This document shows, piece after piece, positions 10,893-21,699 of a stretch of DNA of 64,000 bases; the first letter of the stretch is position 1, and the number at the start of each line of letters is the position of its first letter. A model generated the notes under the pieces. It made no database searches and was not told the DNA's origin. It worked only from the letters and a program-made list of their open reading frames with translations. The stretch covers positions 434,001 to 498,000 of the forward strand of contig CANTFK010000024.1 in the NCBI GenBank assembly GCA_947646735.1. The letters run 5' to 3'. The position numbers and the translations under genes were made by a program. The DNA comes from Peronospora farinosa. Taxonomy: Eukaryota > Oomycota > Peronosporomycetes > Peronosporales > Peronosporaceae.

Positions 10893-12094
10893 CTACTGAC
10901 CCCGACCGTTTTTTGATGGTCCACCACGTTGTTGCGATTTCGCAGCAACGTGTGACCCACGCCTCTGGCCCTTCTTGGCAGACGGTCGATCGTCACTCAC
11001 AGTGTTACGAGACACTGGGCGTGGGGCAATACACTCATAGGCGTAGTGGCCCAACTTCTGACAGCGATTGCACTTTTGCAATCGCTTGTACCCTGGAGAG
11101 AGAGGTCGCTCGCTCTCTACATAGGAGAGGTCCATTGGTTCTGGACCTCCGCCCTCCTGTCGTCTCGGTGGACGATAGGACCCCGAGTGGACGTGAGCCT
11201 GTTGCAGGCTAAAGTCCTCCTGTTTCGCTGCAGAGATTGCTTGGTCCAGCGATTCTAGTTCCAAGCGGAGAAGGTGGGTCTAGCAGGACCATCTGTCAGA
11301 CCCTTAATGAACACAGTAACCTGCGTGTATTCATCGATTGGGTTCAGTACGATACAACTAACGAGGTATCGTACGTGTTGGGCGTAAGCGTGTATATCAC
11401 GCTTACCCTGTTTCAAATCCAGGAGCTTAGCCCGAGCCCTGAATTCGGCGCGAGGCGGTTCAAATGTGTGTTTGAGCCGCGCCTTGAAGACGTCATACGT
11501 TGGGAAAACGTATGGGTCCTAAGGCCCAAGCTTTGGCACGTCCTGCCAAGTTCGACATGGCGAACTTGACCTTCATCGCATCGTCATCGATGCGACAAGC
11601 CTCAATGGCATCGTCGAGCTCGACGAACCATCTTAATAAGGAGTCGCTTTTGCCTGCCTTGTACTTGGAGACATCAATCTTCAAGGACTCGGGTCGACGT
11701 GTATACGTCGACCAACAGCAACAGCACTAGCCTGCTGTTGTCTCAACAGTTCAGACTGTTGAGCACCAAGCCGCATCAACAAGTCAGCTTGTTTAGCGCC
11801 TTGTTCTCTCAACAGTTCAACCTGTTGAGAACCTTACTCCTCTAGCAAGGTGAGTTTCATTACAACTTCGTCAAGTTCATGTTGTATGAACTTGGCGATG
11901 GTTGCATGTTGGTCGTCTCCGCTAAGAGAGAGCAACATGGCACCAACGGCAGGGTTGCCGATGGTTTCAGCCATACGCTGAACCGCATTCCATTCGAGTT
12001 CACTCAAATGGCGGAAATCATCACGCGTTGCGTGATGACGTTCATCACCCGCTGATTCCATAGCGGATGGTGCGGTGGTCGCTGAACGGACCAC
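10893..12094 (-). pseudogene. Element B gag, broken into three pieces
   Basis: 12094-11834 is the N-terminal part (starting MVRSATTAPSAM). 11684-11493 is capsid-like (FVELDDAIEACRIDD... MSNLAGRAKAWALG), as in retrotransposon gag domains. 11264-10893 is the nucleocapsid with one CCHC zinc knuckle, CNRCQKLGHYAYEC, and a basic Gly/Arg-rich tail. Stops and frame changes at about 11830-11690 and 11490-11265 disrupt it. Confidence 0.85.
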
Positions 12095-12108
12095 GAAGTA
12101 CTACCAGG

Positions 12109-12566
12109 TGTAATGGGGCACCCTCCGACTATACTGATTACAGTATAGTCTACTTTCACTGATTACAGTGAAAGCAGGTGCCTCAAAACCTCACGTACAC
12201 GTGAGAAGAGGAAGCTTATCAACTAAACAAACGCTTAGTTGAGAAGGAAAAGAAAACTGTATTTAATATAGTTAACTATCTAATAAAACTAATCTGTTAT
12301 AACCTATGTTAACTATATTAAACTACAACTATGTATGTTGACAACTTGCCCTCCACTCATTGCGCGCGTCCATCGGTCATTGGTCAGCGCGTTGGTTGAT
12401 ATGATGGCCCATATCAACCAATGAGAGGGCATCTCCAACTTCAAGGAGATCTAGGAACAATATTATAAGAAAAGGTAATATTGTCAAAATATTATTAGTT
12501 ATAATAATATTTTTATTGACACTTCATATAAGTGTCAATATTATGTAACGGGCTCGCCCCGTTACA
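12109..12566 (-). repeat. 5' LTR of element B (458 bp)
   Basis: It is nearly identical to 4439-4921 apart from the missing 25-bp duplication and a few substitutions. On the plus strand it starts TGTAATGGGG and ends CCCCGTTACA, and is followed by GGTGG, the copy of the target site. In element sense the sequence just inside it (12108 downward) reads CCTGGTAGTACTTCG; the TGG could begin a primer-binding site, but I cannot assign the tRNA. Confidence 0.95.
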
Positions 12567-12779
12567 GGTGGAGCGAAAATTCAAACCACCTAGGAGAACC
12601 ACAAACACACACAGCGCCGGACTTCCGACTTACGGAGGGGGTATAACGATACAGTGTCGTGTCAACCTTGGCTCTTACCTTGTGTACCCGTCGGCTTGGC
12701 TGGTCTTGCTCCTTGTTAGACGCAGAAGACTTATAGACTTGGTTCTTGTATGGAGGGACTTGGTGGTCTAAGAGTGGAT

Positions 12780-13760
12780 ATACTTTACTCGGGCCCGGGA
12801 TATCTTGGGCTCAGTCGACTGTTTCAACGCACCTGGTACTATGTCCTTTTTTCGGTGTCTAACGGCTTCTTTGTCCTTAGACCCCTTTTCTTGTTCCCCG
12901 TATGGAAACCGTTCCTGTAGCGAGTTTTGGGTGTTTTGACACCTCAGGCCAACTATCCTGAGGTTCAACTTGCGTATCTTAAGCCGTCTAACACCTGCTG
13001 ACGTCGGGGGGCCAAATGGTATCCCTCCCGGAACAGGTGGAGCGACGTAGAAGCTTGGAGGGGGCGCTTCCAGAGCATGCCGCTCGAAGTATGCCCGTTT
13101 TTAGCGAAATATCGCTTGCTCGCATGATCAGTTGATAGTATTCATCGACTAAGTCGAGAGCACTGTACATGGTACAACCGACCATATTGTTCTGAAGAAC
13201 ATCCCATCTAGGTATCGGCGTCTGCGCAGGTATAGTGGCGGCATTGAACTTATGATAAGCCTGAACAATTCACCACTAACCATTCGGCTTCTTGACACAG
13301 AAAGTTGGTGTCAAGTGCGGAGATTTACTATCACGCACCAAACCCGCCGCGTGCTTGACACGGAAGAACTCGTCAATGACGTCACACTGTTTTTTTTGGC
13401 AGAGGCCACTACCGTTATACGCAGTATTTGGTTCCAGGAAATACATCAGATTCATGACGTACACCCCTACCAGGAGGTAGAACCTACGGTGGATCATAAC
13501 ACACCACGTCTTGAAATTCCTTGATTGAAGATTAGTAGGGATCTGAAGGATACTGCAAGATAGTGGACCTACTACGTGCACTAAGTGCCGCCTTGTATGT
13601 TCAAGAAGTGTCTCATCGACAAGCGAAGATGAATTTTACTGAAGGTCGGGTCGAATGACCACCATATCGGATAGACCGCCATAAGCCTTCAAGGCTTGAT
13701 GAAATTCATCCACATACATTTCGTCTAGATCCAATAGAGCGTTAAACGATAGGAAGGCCT
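12780..13760 (-). pseudogene. Old gypsy reverse-transcriptase relic
   Basis: Minus-strand fragments match gypsy pol in the right order. About 13750-13650 resembles the protease-RT linker ([17 protein letters not shown]). 13581-13276 contains CDVIDEFFRVKHAAGLVRDS and SPHLTPTFCVKKPNG, the RT fingers. 13185-12988 contains MYSALDLVDEYYQLIMR, the RT palm before the YxDD motif. Frames are interrupted and no catalytic YxDD is seen. It is clearly more decayed than element B, which lies immediately to its left. 12572-12779 holds nothing recognisable. Confidence 0.8.
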
Positions 13761-14277
13761 CAAGGTCAACCTCACCATGAACAACATCACCTGTCACTCC
13801 ATTTCAAGGGTATACAGCTGATCGCTGACATCACCACGTGATAAAAAGACGCCTTACATCTCGCAGAAGCCATTTCGCGACGCTGCCGTCTCACTGAAGA
13901 GACCGTACTTGTTGAAGTACTCAGGATAGTATCATTTCCAATGACGACAGCGAAACCTCCGTTCCCTTGCCATAACCAAAGACACTATGAAGGAAAAATT
14001 TGGTCTACAGTATCTCCTTTTTAGCTGTGGCCCCTGTTGAGCATTGAATAGGTACATTAGCGTAGTCACTAACGACTTCTTCGAACAGATATAGTCCTCA
14101 GGTAATTTAAGGCATTTCAAATTTGACGTCTAATCGGTCAATATGGCAGCATGAACATGATGATGGTCACAAACAAGTTTTTTTTCGTCTTGTAGAATGG
14201 TTCTTGAAATTATCAGGATGGGTTTTTTCCTTATTCGCCTGTTTGATTAGATTTTTGCTTTAAGGTCCGCCCTTGAT
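13761..14277. other. Non-coding stretch with no recognised gene
   Basis: No conserved ORF or RNA gene is seen. The left part may be further decayed retroelement sequence; the right part is the upstream region of the condensin gene. Confidence 0.5.
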
Positions 14278-14300
14278 TGGCTCATTGACGCTCCATTTTG
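14272..14300 (+). promoter_or_regulatory. Oomycete-type core promoter (CCAAT-like, Inr, FPR) of the condensin gene
   Basis: GATTGG (an inverted CCAAT) runs into GGCTCATTGACGCTCCATTTTG. GCTCATT followed a few bases later by CATTTT matches the established oomycete initiator plus flanking promoter region. It lies 23-45 bp before ATG 14323, which supports that start and predicts a leader of about 40 nt. Confidence 0.75.
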
Positions 14301-14322
14301 TACTAGTACCAGCCTTTCCGCA

Positions 14323-17300
14323 ATGGAATTCCTCGTGCCGTTGCATGTTGCGGACCTCGAATTGGCCAAGGCGGGACGTTATCACGTGCAATCAGTGCAG
14401 ACGTTTGAGGATGAGACGGAAGTAGAGATCTTGACACGGGTGCAGCAACTGGAAGACCAAGTGCTAAGCAGTGAGGCGGGACTCGAGCTGCTTGAGGACG
14501 AATGGCTGGACTTGACATATAGTCTTGTCAAGAAGCTTCCAGTGCTTGTAGAGCCATTGCGAATGCGTATAGTCGAGATGTTGGCGGCCTTTGTGAGCAA
14601 CGTAACAGAGAGTGTCTTGGCAAGACGCAAGGAGGACGAGGAGGACGTGACATTGATCCGCAGTGCTTTTAAGGCCAGTGTCTACTTTCTTGTTACAGCG
14701 CTCACAAGTGTCTGCAGTCTACAATTACAAGCTGAAAAGGGTATTTTTAAGGCAAAGAAGAGTCAGGCGTCGACTATTAACCGCATCAATTGGAGTAAAG
14801 TGATGGAGGGAGCTATTCATAAACTCAGTCGCTCGGTCAGCCCAACGACGTTTGGCTTGTGGAACATGAAAGTACCAGAGGAGGTGCGTCATATACAAAA
14901 GGATGAGCTGTTTGACTCTGCTAACGTTACTGCCGACTTATGCTAGGAATTCTCTATGCTCTACTGCAAAGTGGTCTTTGAGCTGCTGGGCAATGCGACG
15001 CTCTGCCGTGGAAAATTGCTCAAGCCGAAGCTTTACCATGTTAGTTGTGCTTTCCAGTCTTAGAGTTGTTGCTTATTGACTAATTTGTGTACTGCTGTTT
15101 CTATTGCAGCTTCTTGCAATGAGTCTACAGAAGGCCCCTGCTATCCACATTTCGGTGGTGGCCTCACTCATTGACCTCATCTACACACACGAGCATCTGA
15201 GCGCCCCCATTGCTGAGCTGGTGGAGCTGCTAGTTTTCAAGTATTCCAACACAACCTTTGCGTCGGATCTCATTAGTGAGATTGGGAAAATATCGTCTCG
15301 GGACGCCTCGAAAGATGTGACGGGAACGCGGAACATTGCCATGTTTCTTTCAAGTCTGTCAACGCTCACCCCAGCGTTGATCATGGGGAACCTGAGTTTT
15401 GTGCTAGCTTTGTTGGACTCGGAAGCGTATCAGCTCCGGAATGCTGCTGTTACATGCGTGACACAAATCTTGCTCTGGAATTTCCGCCAGTGCGGACAGC
15501 AAGAACCAGATGATGCTGCGGTCACTGTGGCGAAGAAGAAATTGCGAAAGCAGAAGAAAAACGGAGAAGTCACGAGCGATGTGTCGGACAGTGAAAGTAG
15601 CAGTGATGAAGAGGACGACAGTAGCAGTGACATAATTGGTGAAGACGCTGGAACGTTCAACGCCGAAGCTCCACGTACTTTTTCTCGCTCAACAAGAGAC
15701 CAGTTACTTAGCGTGCTTGAGGATCGCACCCACGACATTAACTCATTTGCACGCGGCCATGTATTGAAAATGTGGGCTCTCTTGTGTGAAGAAGGTGCCC
15801 TCCCGCTGCATATGCTAAAGAACGTGACATTAATGGCCGTGGGGCGATTGCAGGATAAGGCGGCGGTGGTTCGCCGTCACAGCATCCACTTGCTTTCATT
15901 ACTACTGGAAAGAAACCCTTTTATGGGAAACTTAGATCGTGAATTTTATGCGAAGAAGCGTGACGCGTTAACAGAAAAGATGACGAAAAAGCGGGATGAA
16001 GTAATAGCCGGTGCGGAGAAGGAGATGAACGAAGCGATGGGTGGAATCACCCTACTGAAAGAAGGCATGGAAGCTCCTACATCAGCTATATCTTTGGAAG
16101 AACAAGCTGCGGTACTTGAAAAAGAGCTGCAGAAGACTGTGCATCTGTTAAAGTTTCACCAGGACGCAATCGACTTTATTGACGAGTTCGAGCTGCAAGC
16201 AATTCCATTAATGGGTCAGCTGCTGGGCAGTAAATCAGTTTCTGATGTACTGGAAGCCATCCAGTTTTTTGAAAAAGCATACCGCTTCCATCTTGGCGCA
16301 GCTCAAGCCGGAATCAAGAAAATTTTGCCACTGACATGGCGGTCTGATGTATCGATTCAAGAGCAATTGTCCAATACTTTCGTGGCGTTGTTCATTCGTA
16401 TCGATGAGGATGACTCTGAGCGAAACTCGCCACTGCTGGTAGCAGAAAACCTTGTGAAGTTCTTAGATGAGTGCACCGTCGCTGAGTACACGTGTCTTGA
16501 GCGCGTCATGGGGGAACTCCATCGTAGCCAGAAGGTGCCAATGGTGGTAATTAGCTCTCTTTGGGGGTTTGTGGATGTGACAGTGTACCCAGTATCTGTT
16601 GTGAGCAATGCATTGGCTCTACTTAGCATGATCGCAAATATTGATGATTCGATGTTATTTTCGAACGATCGTCTCCGGCAGGTCCTCACAATGGGTTTTG
16701 GCGACGTGGCATGTAGCCCGGACTCACGATATCGTGTTCTTGGAGCTGCCTGTCGTTTGGTACAATGCATTCAGCTGGAACCGAAAACCTCAATAACCAA
16801 ATCGAACAGTCAAACCCAAAGACGCATACAACGCTCGAATCTAGACGCGACAGAGCAGATCATTCTCCGCTTGCAGCAATTTCTTGCTCTAAATTTTGTG
16901 AGTGACAATGGAATTGAAATGGAGTGCCTGCATTCTACGTGGTTTGACACCGTGCAACAAGCAATTGAATCCATCTTTTCCATCTGCGAGCGCCCAGAGG
17001 ACGTTTGTGGTGACGTGATTAAGCATCTATCGCTGCGCCTCTTTGAAAGTGATACGAACGATGTGTCGCGTGTAGAGCTGGCACATTTCTTTTTCGTGTT
17101 GGGTCACTCGGCAGTGAAAGTAGCTATTCATGTGGAAAAGCTGGCTGCGAAAGTGAAGAAAATGCGTGGCAATCGCAATGCAGCGGCAGGACCCGCTGAT
17201 AATTCGGCGCCAAATGGCGACGCCGAAGATGTTACCGCGATGGAGGATGAACTTGGTGTGGCTGCTGAGGTTGAGGCAGAGGAAGACACATTCGTGAACA

Positions 17301-18581
17301 ATATTATTCAAAAGGAAATTGCCTGCCGCAACCTGCTTGGAGTGTATGGTCCACTTATCATCCGTGTGCTCGTCGGCGCAGAGAAAGAGTTTAAAAGCGA
17401 CGAGCTACTGACCGAGTGCGCGGTAGTAGCTCTGAGCAAGTTCATGGCTGTATCCGAAGAATTTTGCGAGAATCACTTGCAGTTGCTGTTTACGATCCTC
17501 CAGGATTCTCCGCAGCCTTCCGTGCGAGGTGATGTGATCATCGCGCTAGGAGATCTCTCGTTTCGATTCCCTAACTTGGTGGAGCCTTGGACATCTCACT
17601 TGTACAATCGACTTCGTGATGTCAACCTTAACGTCCGAAAAAACACAATTGTTGTTCTTTCTCACCTTATTCTTAACGACATGATCAAGGTGAAGGGACA
17701 AATTAGCGAGATTGCCAACTCGTTGGTGGACGAAAACGATGGCATTCGTGACCTTGCCAAGCTCTTCTTCTACGAGCTATCGAAAAAAGGCAATAATCCC
17801 ATTTACAACATGCTACCAGACGCAATCGGCCAACTGTCTACGAGGTGAGAGGCATATGATCTTTTTTTTTGCTGCGTTTGAATTCTTACATGCATGACTG
17901 ACTGACACGCTGTGAAATGTTGTAGCGAGCTAGTATCCAATTCAGACTTCCAGACGATCACGCGGTTTCTCATGCAGTTCATTACAAAGGAAAAACAAAT
18001 TGAGAGTATTGTTGAGAAGCTGGCTCAGCGTTTCCTGACGGCCTCTAAGGCGCAGCAGCAGCGTAATCTGGCATATTGCCTGACACGCCTATCACACACG
18101 GAGAAATCGCTCAAGTATCTGTACCAGAATCGCAAGCTATACAGCGACGCACTTCATGATAGCGCGGTTGCCGACAATTTTACGTTGCTGATCGCGAAAG
18201 TTCGGCGGGGGAACATTGCAACAACGACAGCTGAGATGAAGGAAGCCATTGACATGCTGGATAAGTTTGTGGTTGGTAAGAAGGAAAGCAAGGAAGAGGT
18301 TAGTGCTATGTTTGCCATTTTGTCATGATGATTGCGAGATCACAGAGGAGGTACTTACCCGATTTGTGGTCACTTAGGATGATGAACCCATGCCTAGTGA
18401 ATCCAGGGAGCGTGTTTCGTCGCCGCAAGCCAAGGGCAAGGCGAAGCGCAAGCCTTCCGCGAAAAGTACGAAGACTTTGCGTGCAATTTCGAAGAAGAGA
18501 GGGCGAGCCAAACAAAAGGCAAGCACTCGCAGTAAGAAGGTTACCCATGTGGTGAGCGAGGGTTCTTCAGACGAAGACTAG
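14323..18581 (+). CDS. NCAPD2: Condensin complex subunit 1 (NCAPD2/Cnd1 HEAT-repeat protein)
   Basis: Five exons: 14323-14883, 14947-15039, 15110-17844, 17926-18298 and 18378-18581, giving 1321 aa. All four introns are GT-AG (63, 70, 81 and 79 nt); the first contains a CTAAC branch point and hides an in-frame TAG. Family signs: an N-terminal Cnd1-type segment; a HEAT region with RNAAVTCVTQIL and HDINSFARGHVLKMW followed by AVVRRHSIHLLSLLLERNP; and the C-terminal Cnd1 signature with SVRGDVIIALGDLSFRFPN and NLNVRKNTIVVLSHLILND. Acidic Ser/Asp/Glu stretches (exon 3) and a Lys/Arg/Ser-rich tail ending GSSDED follow the family pattern. The product is the HEAT subunit of condensin I, which compacts mitotic chromosomes with SMC2/SMC4. 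Its length is close to the usual 1300-1400 aa, so the gene looks intact. It converges with the trehalose gene, leaving a 124-bp gap. Confidence 0.95.
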
Positions 18582-18705
18582 TAGATAAAAGTCAAACGGC
18601 GTGGAAAAACGTATTCATCAGATACGATACGCTATAAACTCCGATATCGAGACATCCCCTTAGATCAACTCGTTGTTAACCGTTCCCAGCAATAGATTGC
18701 GGTGA

Positions 18706-21566
18706 TTAGGCTGAAAGTGAGTGCCGCTCAACCGATAGCAAGCTTGTGCAGGCAATCAACACGCGCAAAACTTCATCAGGATCATCCAGATAATACTGTG
18801 CACGACTAACTTTCATGCCAACCGTGCATGTGTAGCAGTTGCTGCCCTGGACGACATCGAACATGTCTTCGTCTGTACGTTCGTCGCCTAGCGCAAGAAT
18901 GAAGTCAAAGTCTAGCGCCGTGAAATACGGTGTCTCACTTTCGTACTCCAGGATACGGCTCACAGCTCGACCTTTGTTCACGCGCCACGGCCGAATCGTC
19001 ACATACTTTTTAATTCGACACATCACTACGCCAACCGGCAAATCACGCAGCATCTGATCAAAATGGAGCTGCATGTCCTTCGCTTGCTTAAGACCAAAGG
19101 TAGGATCGGCGTCTCGAAAATGCCATGTATAGCAGCAATCCTTCACGTCCAGTAGTGAGCCAGGGGTCCGCTCTGTGAAATGCTCCAATATACTTTCCAC
19201 TTCATCGCGCCATTCCAGCTCAACGTCACTGAACATGCACTGCCAGGGAGCTCTTTCAAAGACTGCACTTTCGTTATTACCGTTTGCCCCCATAACCGAT
19301 AAAGACGAACTGGTCAGCGGGTCATCTTCCGCCGTGAGTACAACTGAAAGCGTTTCTGCACCGTGCAGTGGTTCATCGGTACTCAGATCTGCAAAGAGGT
19401 CACTCTTCTTGACTGGAATACTACCATTGCCATCTACATCGAGCGCAGATGGGTGCTTGGAAGCCGGACGGAACCAATAGCCATGCTCAGCAGCCAGTCC
19501 CACGCGCGGTAAATGACCAAACCATTCCTAGACAGACAACCGTTAGGGAGACGCACGACCAAGCAATACGTTCATATCATACAGCTTCCTCGCAAGAGCA
19601 AATTTTACCTGTAAGCGATTCTTGTTCCTTCCGCTAATGATGTAGACCGTGTTGCGTGGATCGGCTGTGAGATCTTCCAGACACGAGAGCAGAACCGGAG
19701 AAGGCTCCGCCAGTTCCTCCATACTCTGGTAGTTTACAAGCGTGCCATCATAATCCAGCAAGAATAGGCGTCGTTGGCTTCGCTCATAGTATCCAAGCAA
19801 TTGTGCCGTGTCCAGCTTGTCGAGACGGTTATATTCTTGCGCGGTTGCAGCAGCCTGCACCATTCCAAAACATTTTAGTTACATCTGACTCGTGTCGACA
19901 TGCAATACAACCGGCTTACCTCATTTAAGGCCGACATGATTCGTTGAGCCCACAGAGTCGACGTGTACGTGTTCACATAGCGCGATAATTGGTGGTGTCG
20001 AATACGTTTTGTGGTCGTGCTCATGCGAAGGGCTGTATCCACGCTTGCTGCGACTTGTTCAATGTGCATCGGGTTCACCAGCAACGCACCTTGGAAAGAC
20101 GACGCACATCTGATTGCAAATACCATCCAGAACCTCGATTACCACAACAAATTTATCATTCCAATCACATCATCTATACAAACAACGCACCCTGCAAATT
20201 CACTGTAGACAAGCACCCCGTGGCAGCTCTTCTTCTGCGCAGCAATGAATTCCATCGCCTGCAAATTGATGCCTTCCTTGATGCTGCTCACAATGGCTAC
20301 GTCGGCGCAGTTGTACAGCGCCACGAGCTGATCGTGGTCGATGGACTGCTTTAGATAGCGCACAGGGCAATATTCGGCTGTCCCAAACTTACCGTTCACA
20401 CGCCCAACGAGCTCGTTAATCTGACGACTGAGCATTCGGTACTGTAATGATGCTGTGCGTCCGGTATCACGCACAATAGCGTATAGCACAACTTTCGTAC
20501 GGTACTCTGGGTAGTGCTGTAGCAGATACTCCATTGCCTCGAGCATCTCCAGGATACCCTTGCAGAAGTCGAGTTTGTGTACGCCCACGATGATCTTGAG
20601 ACCGTCTTGCTGGCGCTTGAGCATCTCCACCTGGGCCTCCACCTTGGGCGTCAGTGCGTATTTGACGGGATCGATGCCCATGGGGCAAATGCCCAGCGAG
20701 ATGACGCGTCCGTTGTACTCTACGCGACTGGGCGACGACTCGAGCCCAAGCATACGCGTGCAGACGTTGAGAAAGTGGCGCACATAGTCAAAGTGATTGA
20801 AAACGACCAAATCGGCACCCAGCACGCCGTGAAGCAGTGCCTCGCGCACAGGCAGCATCTGGAAGAACTCAGAGGACGGGAAGGGACAGTGAAAGTAAAA
20901 GCCACATGTGACGTCAGAAAAGCGGCGACGTAGCAGTCCGGGCAACATCATGAGCTGGTAGTCACACACAAGTACAAGGTCTCCGTCTTTGTAGATCTCC
21001 GACACGACCTCGAGGAACTTTTGGTTGGCTGAGCAGTAGGCGTCGTACTTGTCCCCAAAGTTTTCAAGCAGTTGACTGTCCGACTGCTGCGGCAATGAGT
21101 GAAAGAGCGGCCAGAGCACCACGTTACAGAACTGATTGACGTATAGATCAAGCATGTCATGGGGAAGGAAAACGGGGTGACACTGTGACTCGGCCAGACG
21201 TCGACGCACGCCGTCCTGACTTGACTCGTCCACGGCTACACCTGGCCATGAAACCCATCGCACAGTGTTGCCTTTGCCCAAATAATCAATAGCACTCTTT
21301 AGTCCCGTAGCCGATGCTTCATATTGCCATCCATCGCCTTGATCCGTCTTAAACATACGCACACAATGTCGTAGTGAACACACAATAATCTTGTTACTGT
21401 CGTTGGCCATAGGAATGGGTCCCAAATTGCGTGCCAATGAGTTGTAGCGCTGCGAATTCTGTCGCACAGCCGCTAATCGTCGGTGTAAGTCATGCAGCTG
21501 ATCCAGTAGTGAGCTCTCGCCCAATTCCGTCAATTTTGGTGGCGCCACATCCGAAGACTCGAGCAT
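18706..21566 (-). CDS. Trehalose-6-phosphate synthase/phosphatase fusion (TPS-like + TPP)
   Basis: Four exons on the minus strand: 21566-20191, 20109-19920, 19854-19609 and 19527-18706 (877 aa). Introns are 81, 65 and 81 nt, all GT-AG. Residues 1-520 form a glycosyltransferase-20 domain (WVSWPG, NVVLWPLFH, YFHCPFPSSEFF). Residues 550-870 form a HAD-type trehalose phosphatase with LLDYDGTLV (Asp 556 and Asp 558), SGRNKNRL, VNKGRAVSR and GDERTDEDMF (about 825), so the phosphatase looks complete. In the synthase half, usual catalytic motifs are altered: DYQLMMLP for DYHLMLLP, VHKLDFCKG for RLDYIKG, and KEGINL for RDGMNL. Synthase activity may therefore be lost and the domain regulatory, as in yeast Tps2 or plant class II TPS. 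Trehalose metabolism serves stress tolerance and carbon storage. The start lies 133 bp from the end of the giant annexin gene. Confidence 0.93.
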
Positions 21567-21587
21567 CTTTTGTCTTTGAAAAGAAGA

Positions 21588-21608
21588 AAAAAAAATGAAC
21601 CGAATGAC
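21588..21608 (-). promoter_or_regulatory. Oomycete-type Inr + FPR core promoter of the trehalose gene
   Basis: On the minus strand GTCATTCGGTTCATTTTTTT lies about 22-42 bp before ATG 21566. TCATTC followed by CATTTT fits the oomycete initiator/flanking promoter region. The promoter must fit in the 133 bp between this gene and the stop of the upstream giant gene. Confidence 0.65.
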
Positions 21609-21699
21609 GAAAACGACGTCTTCTCTTGCTACTTTCTAAGAATCACGATCACTTGTGCCAATGAGATTGATATATACGAATTGTTAACCGATACTACAG

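Larger units (their letters stand above)
4439..12566 (-). mobile_element. Ty3/gypsy LTR retrotransposon, element B, complete with both LTRs and target duplication
   Basis: The element is bounded by two LTRs (4439-4921 and 12109-12566) that start TG and end CA, and by a 5-bp direct duplication GGTGG (4434-4438 and 12567-12571). It is transcribed on the minus strand: gag (12094-10893), protease (about 10843-10499), reverse transcriptase/RNase H/integrase (about 9764-7351), integrase tail and chromodomain (6981-6058), then an antisense accessory ORF on the plus strand (4964-6734). The coding region is split into about ten reading-frame pieces, so it is not autonomous as sequenced. The LTRs differ by one 25-bp tandem duplication and only a few substitutions, which suggests a fairly recent insertion. 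Confidence 0.95.

Noticed and set aside
12563..13045. Shared ACAGGTGGAGCGA at the right border of element B and at about 13034
   Set aside because: The match is only about 13 bp; the second occurrence lies inside RT relic coding sequence, so it is probably coincidence and not a second insertion scar.
14926..14946. 21-nt intron in the condensin gene
   Set aside because: It would remove the in-frame stop but is too short. The 63-nt intron 14884-14946 has a CTAAC branch point and joins VPEE to EFSMLYC, which fits the protein better.
20110..20190. Extension of the synthase frame to a stop at 20139
   Set aside because: This is read-through of an 81-nt GT-AG intron; splicing gives SEFAG-CASSFQGALLVNP, the conserved synthase sequence.
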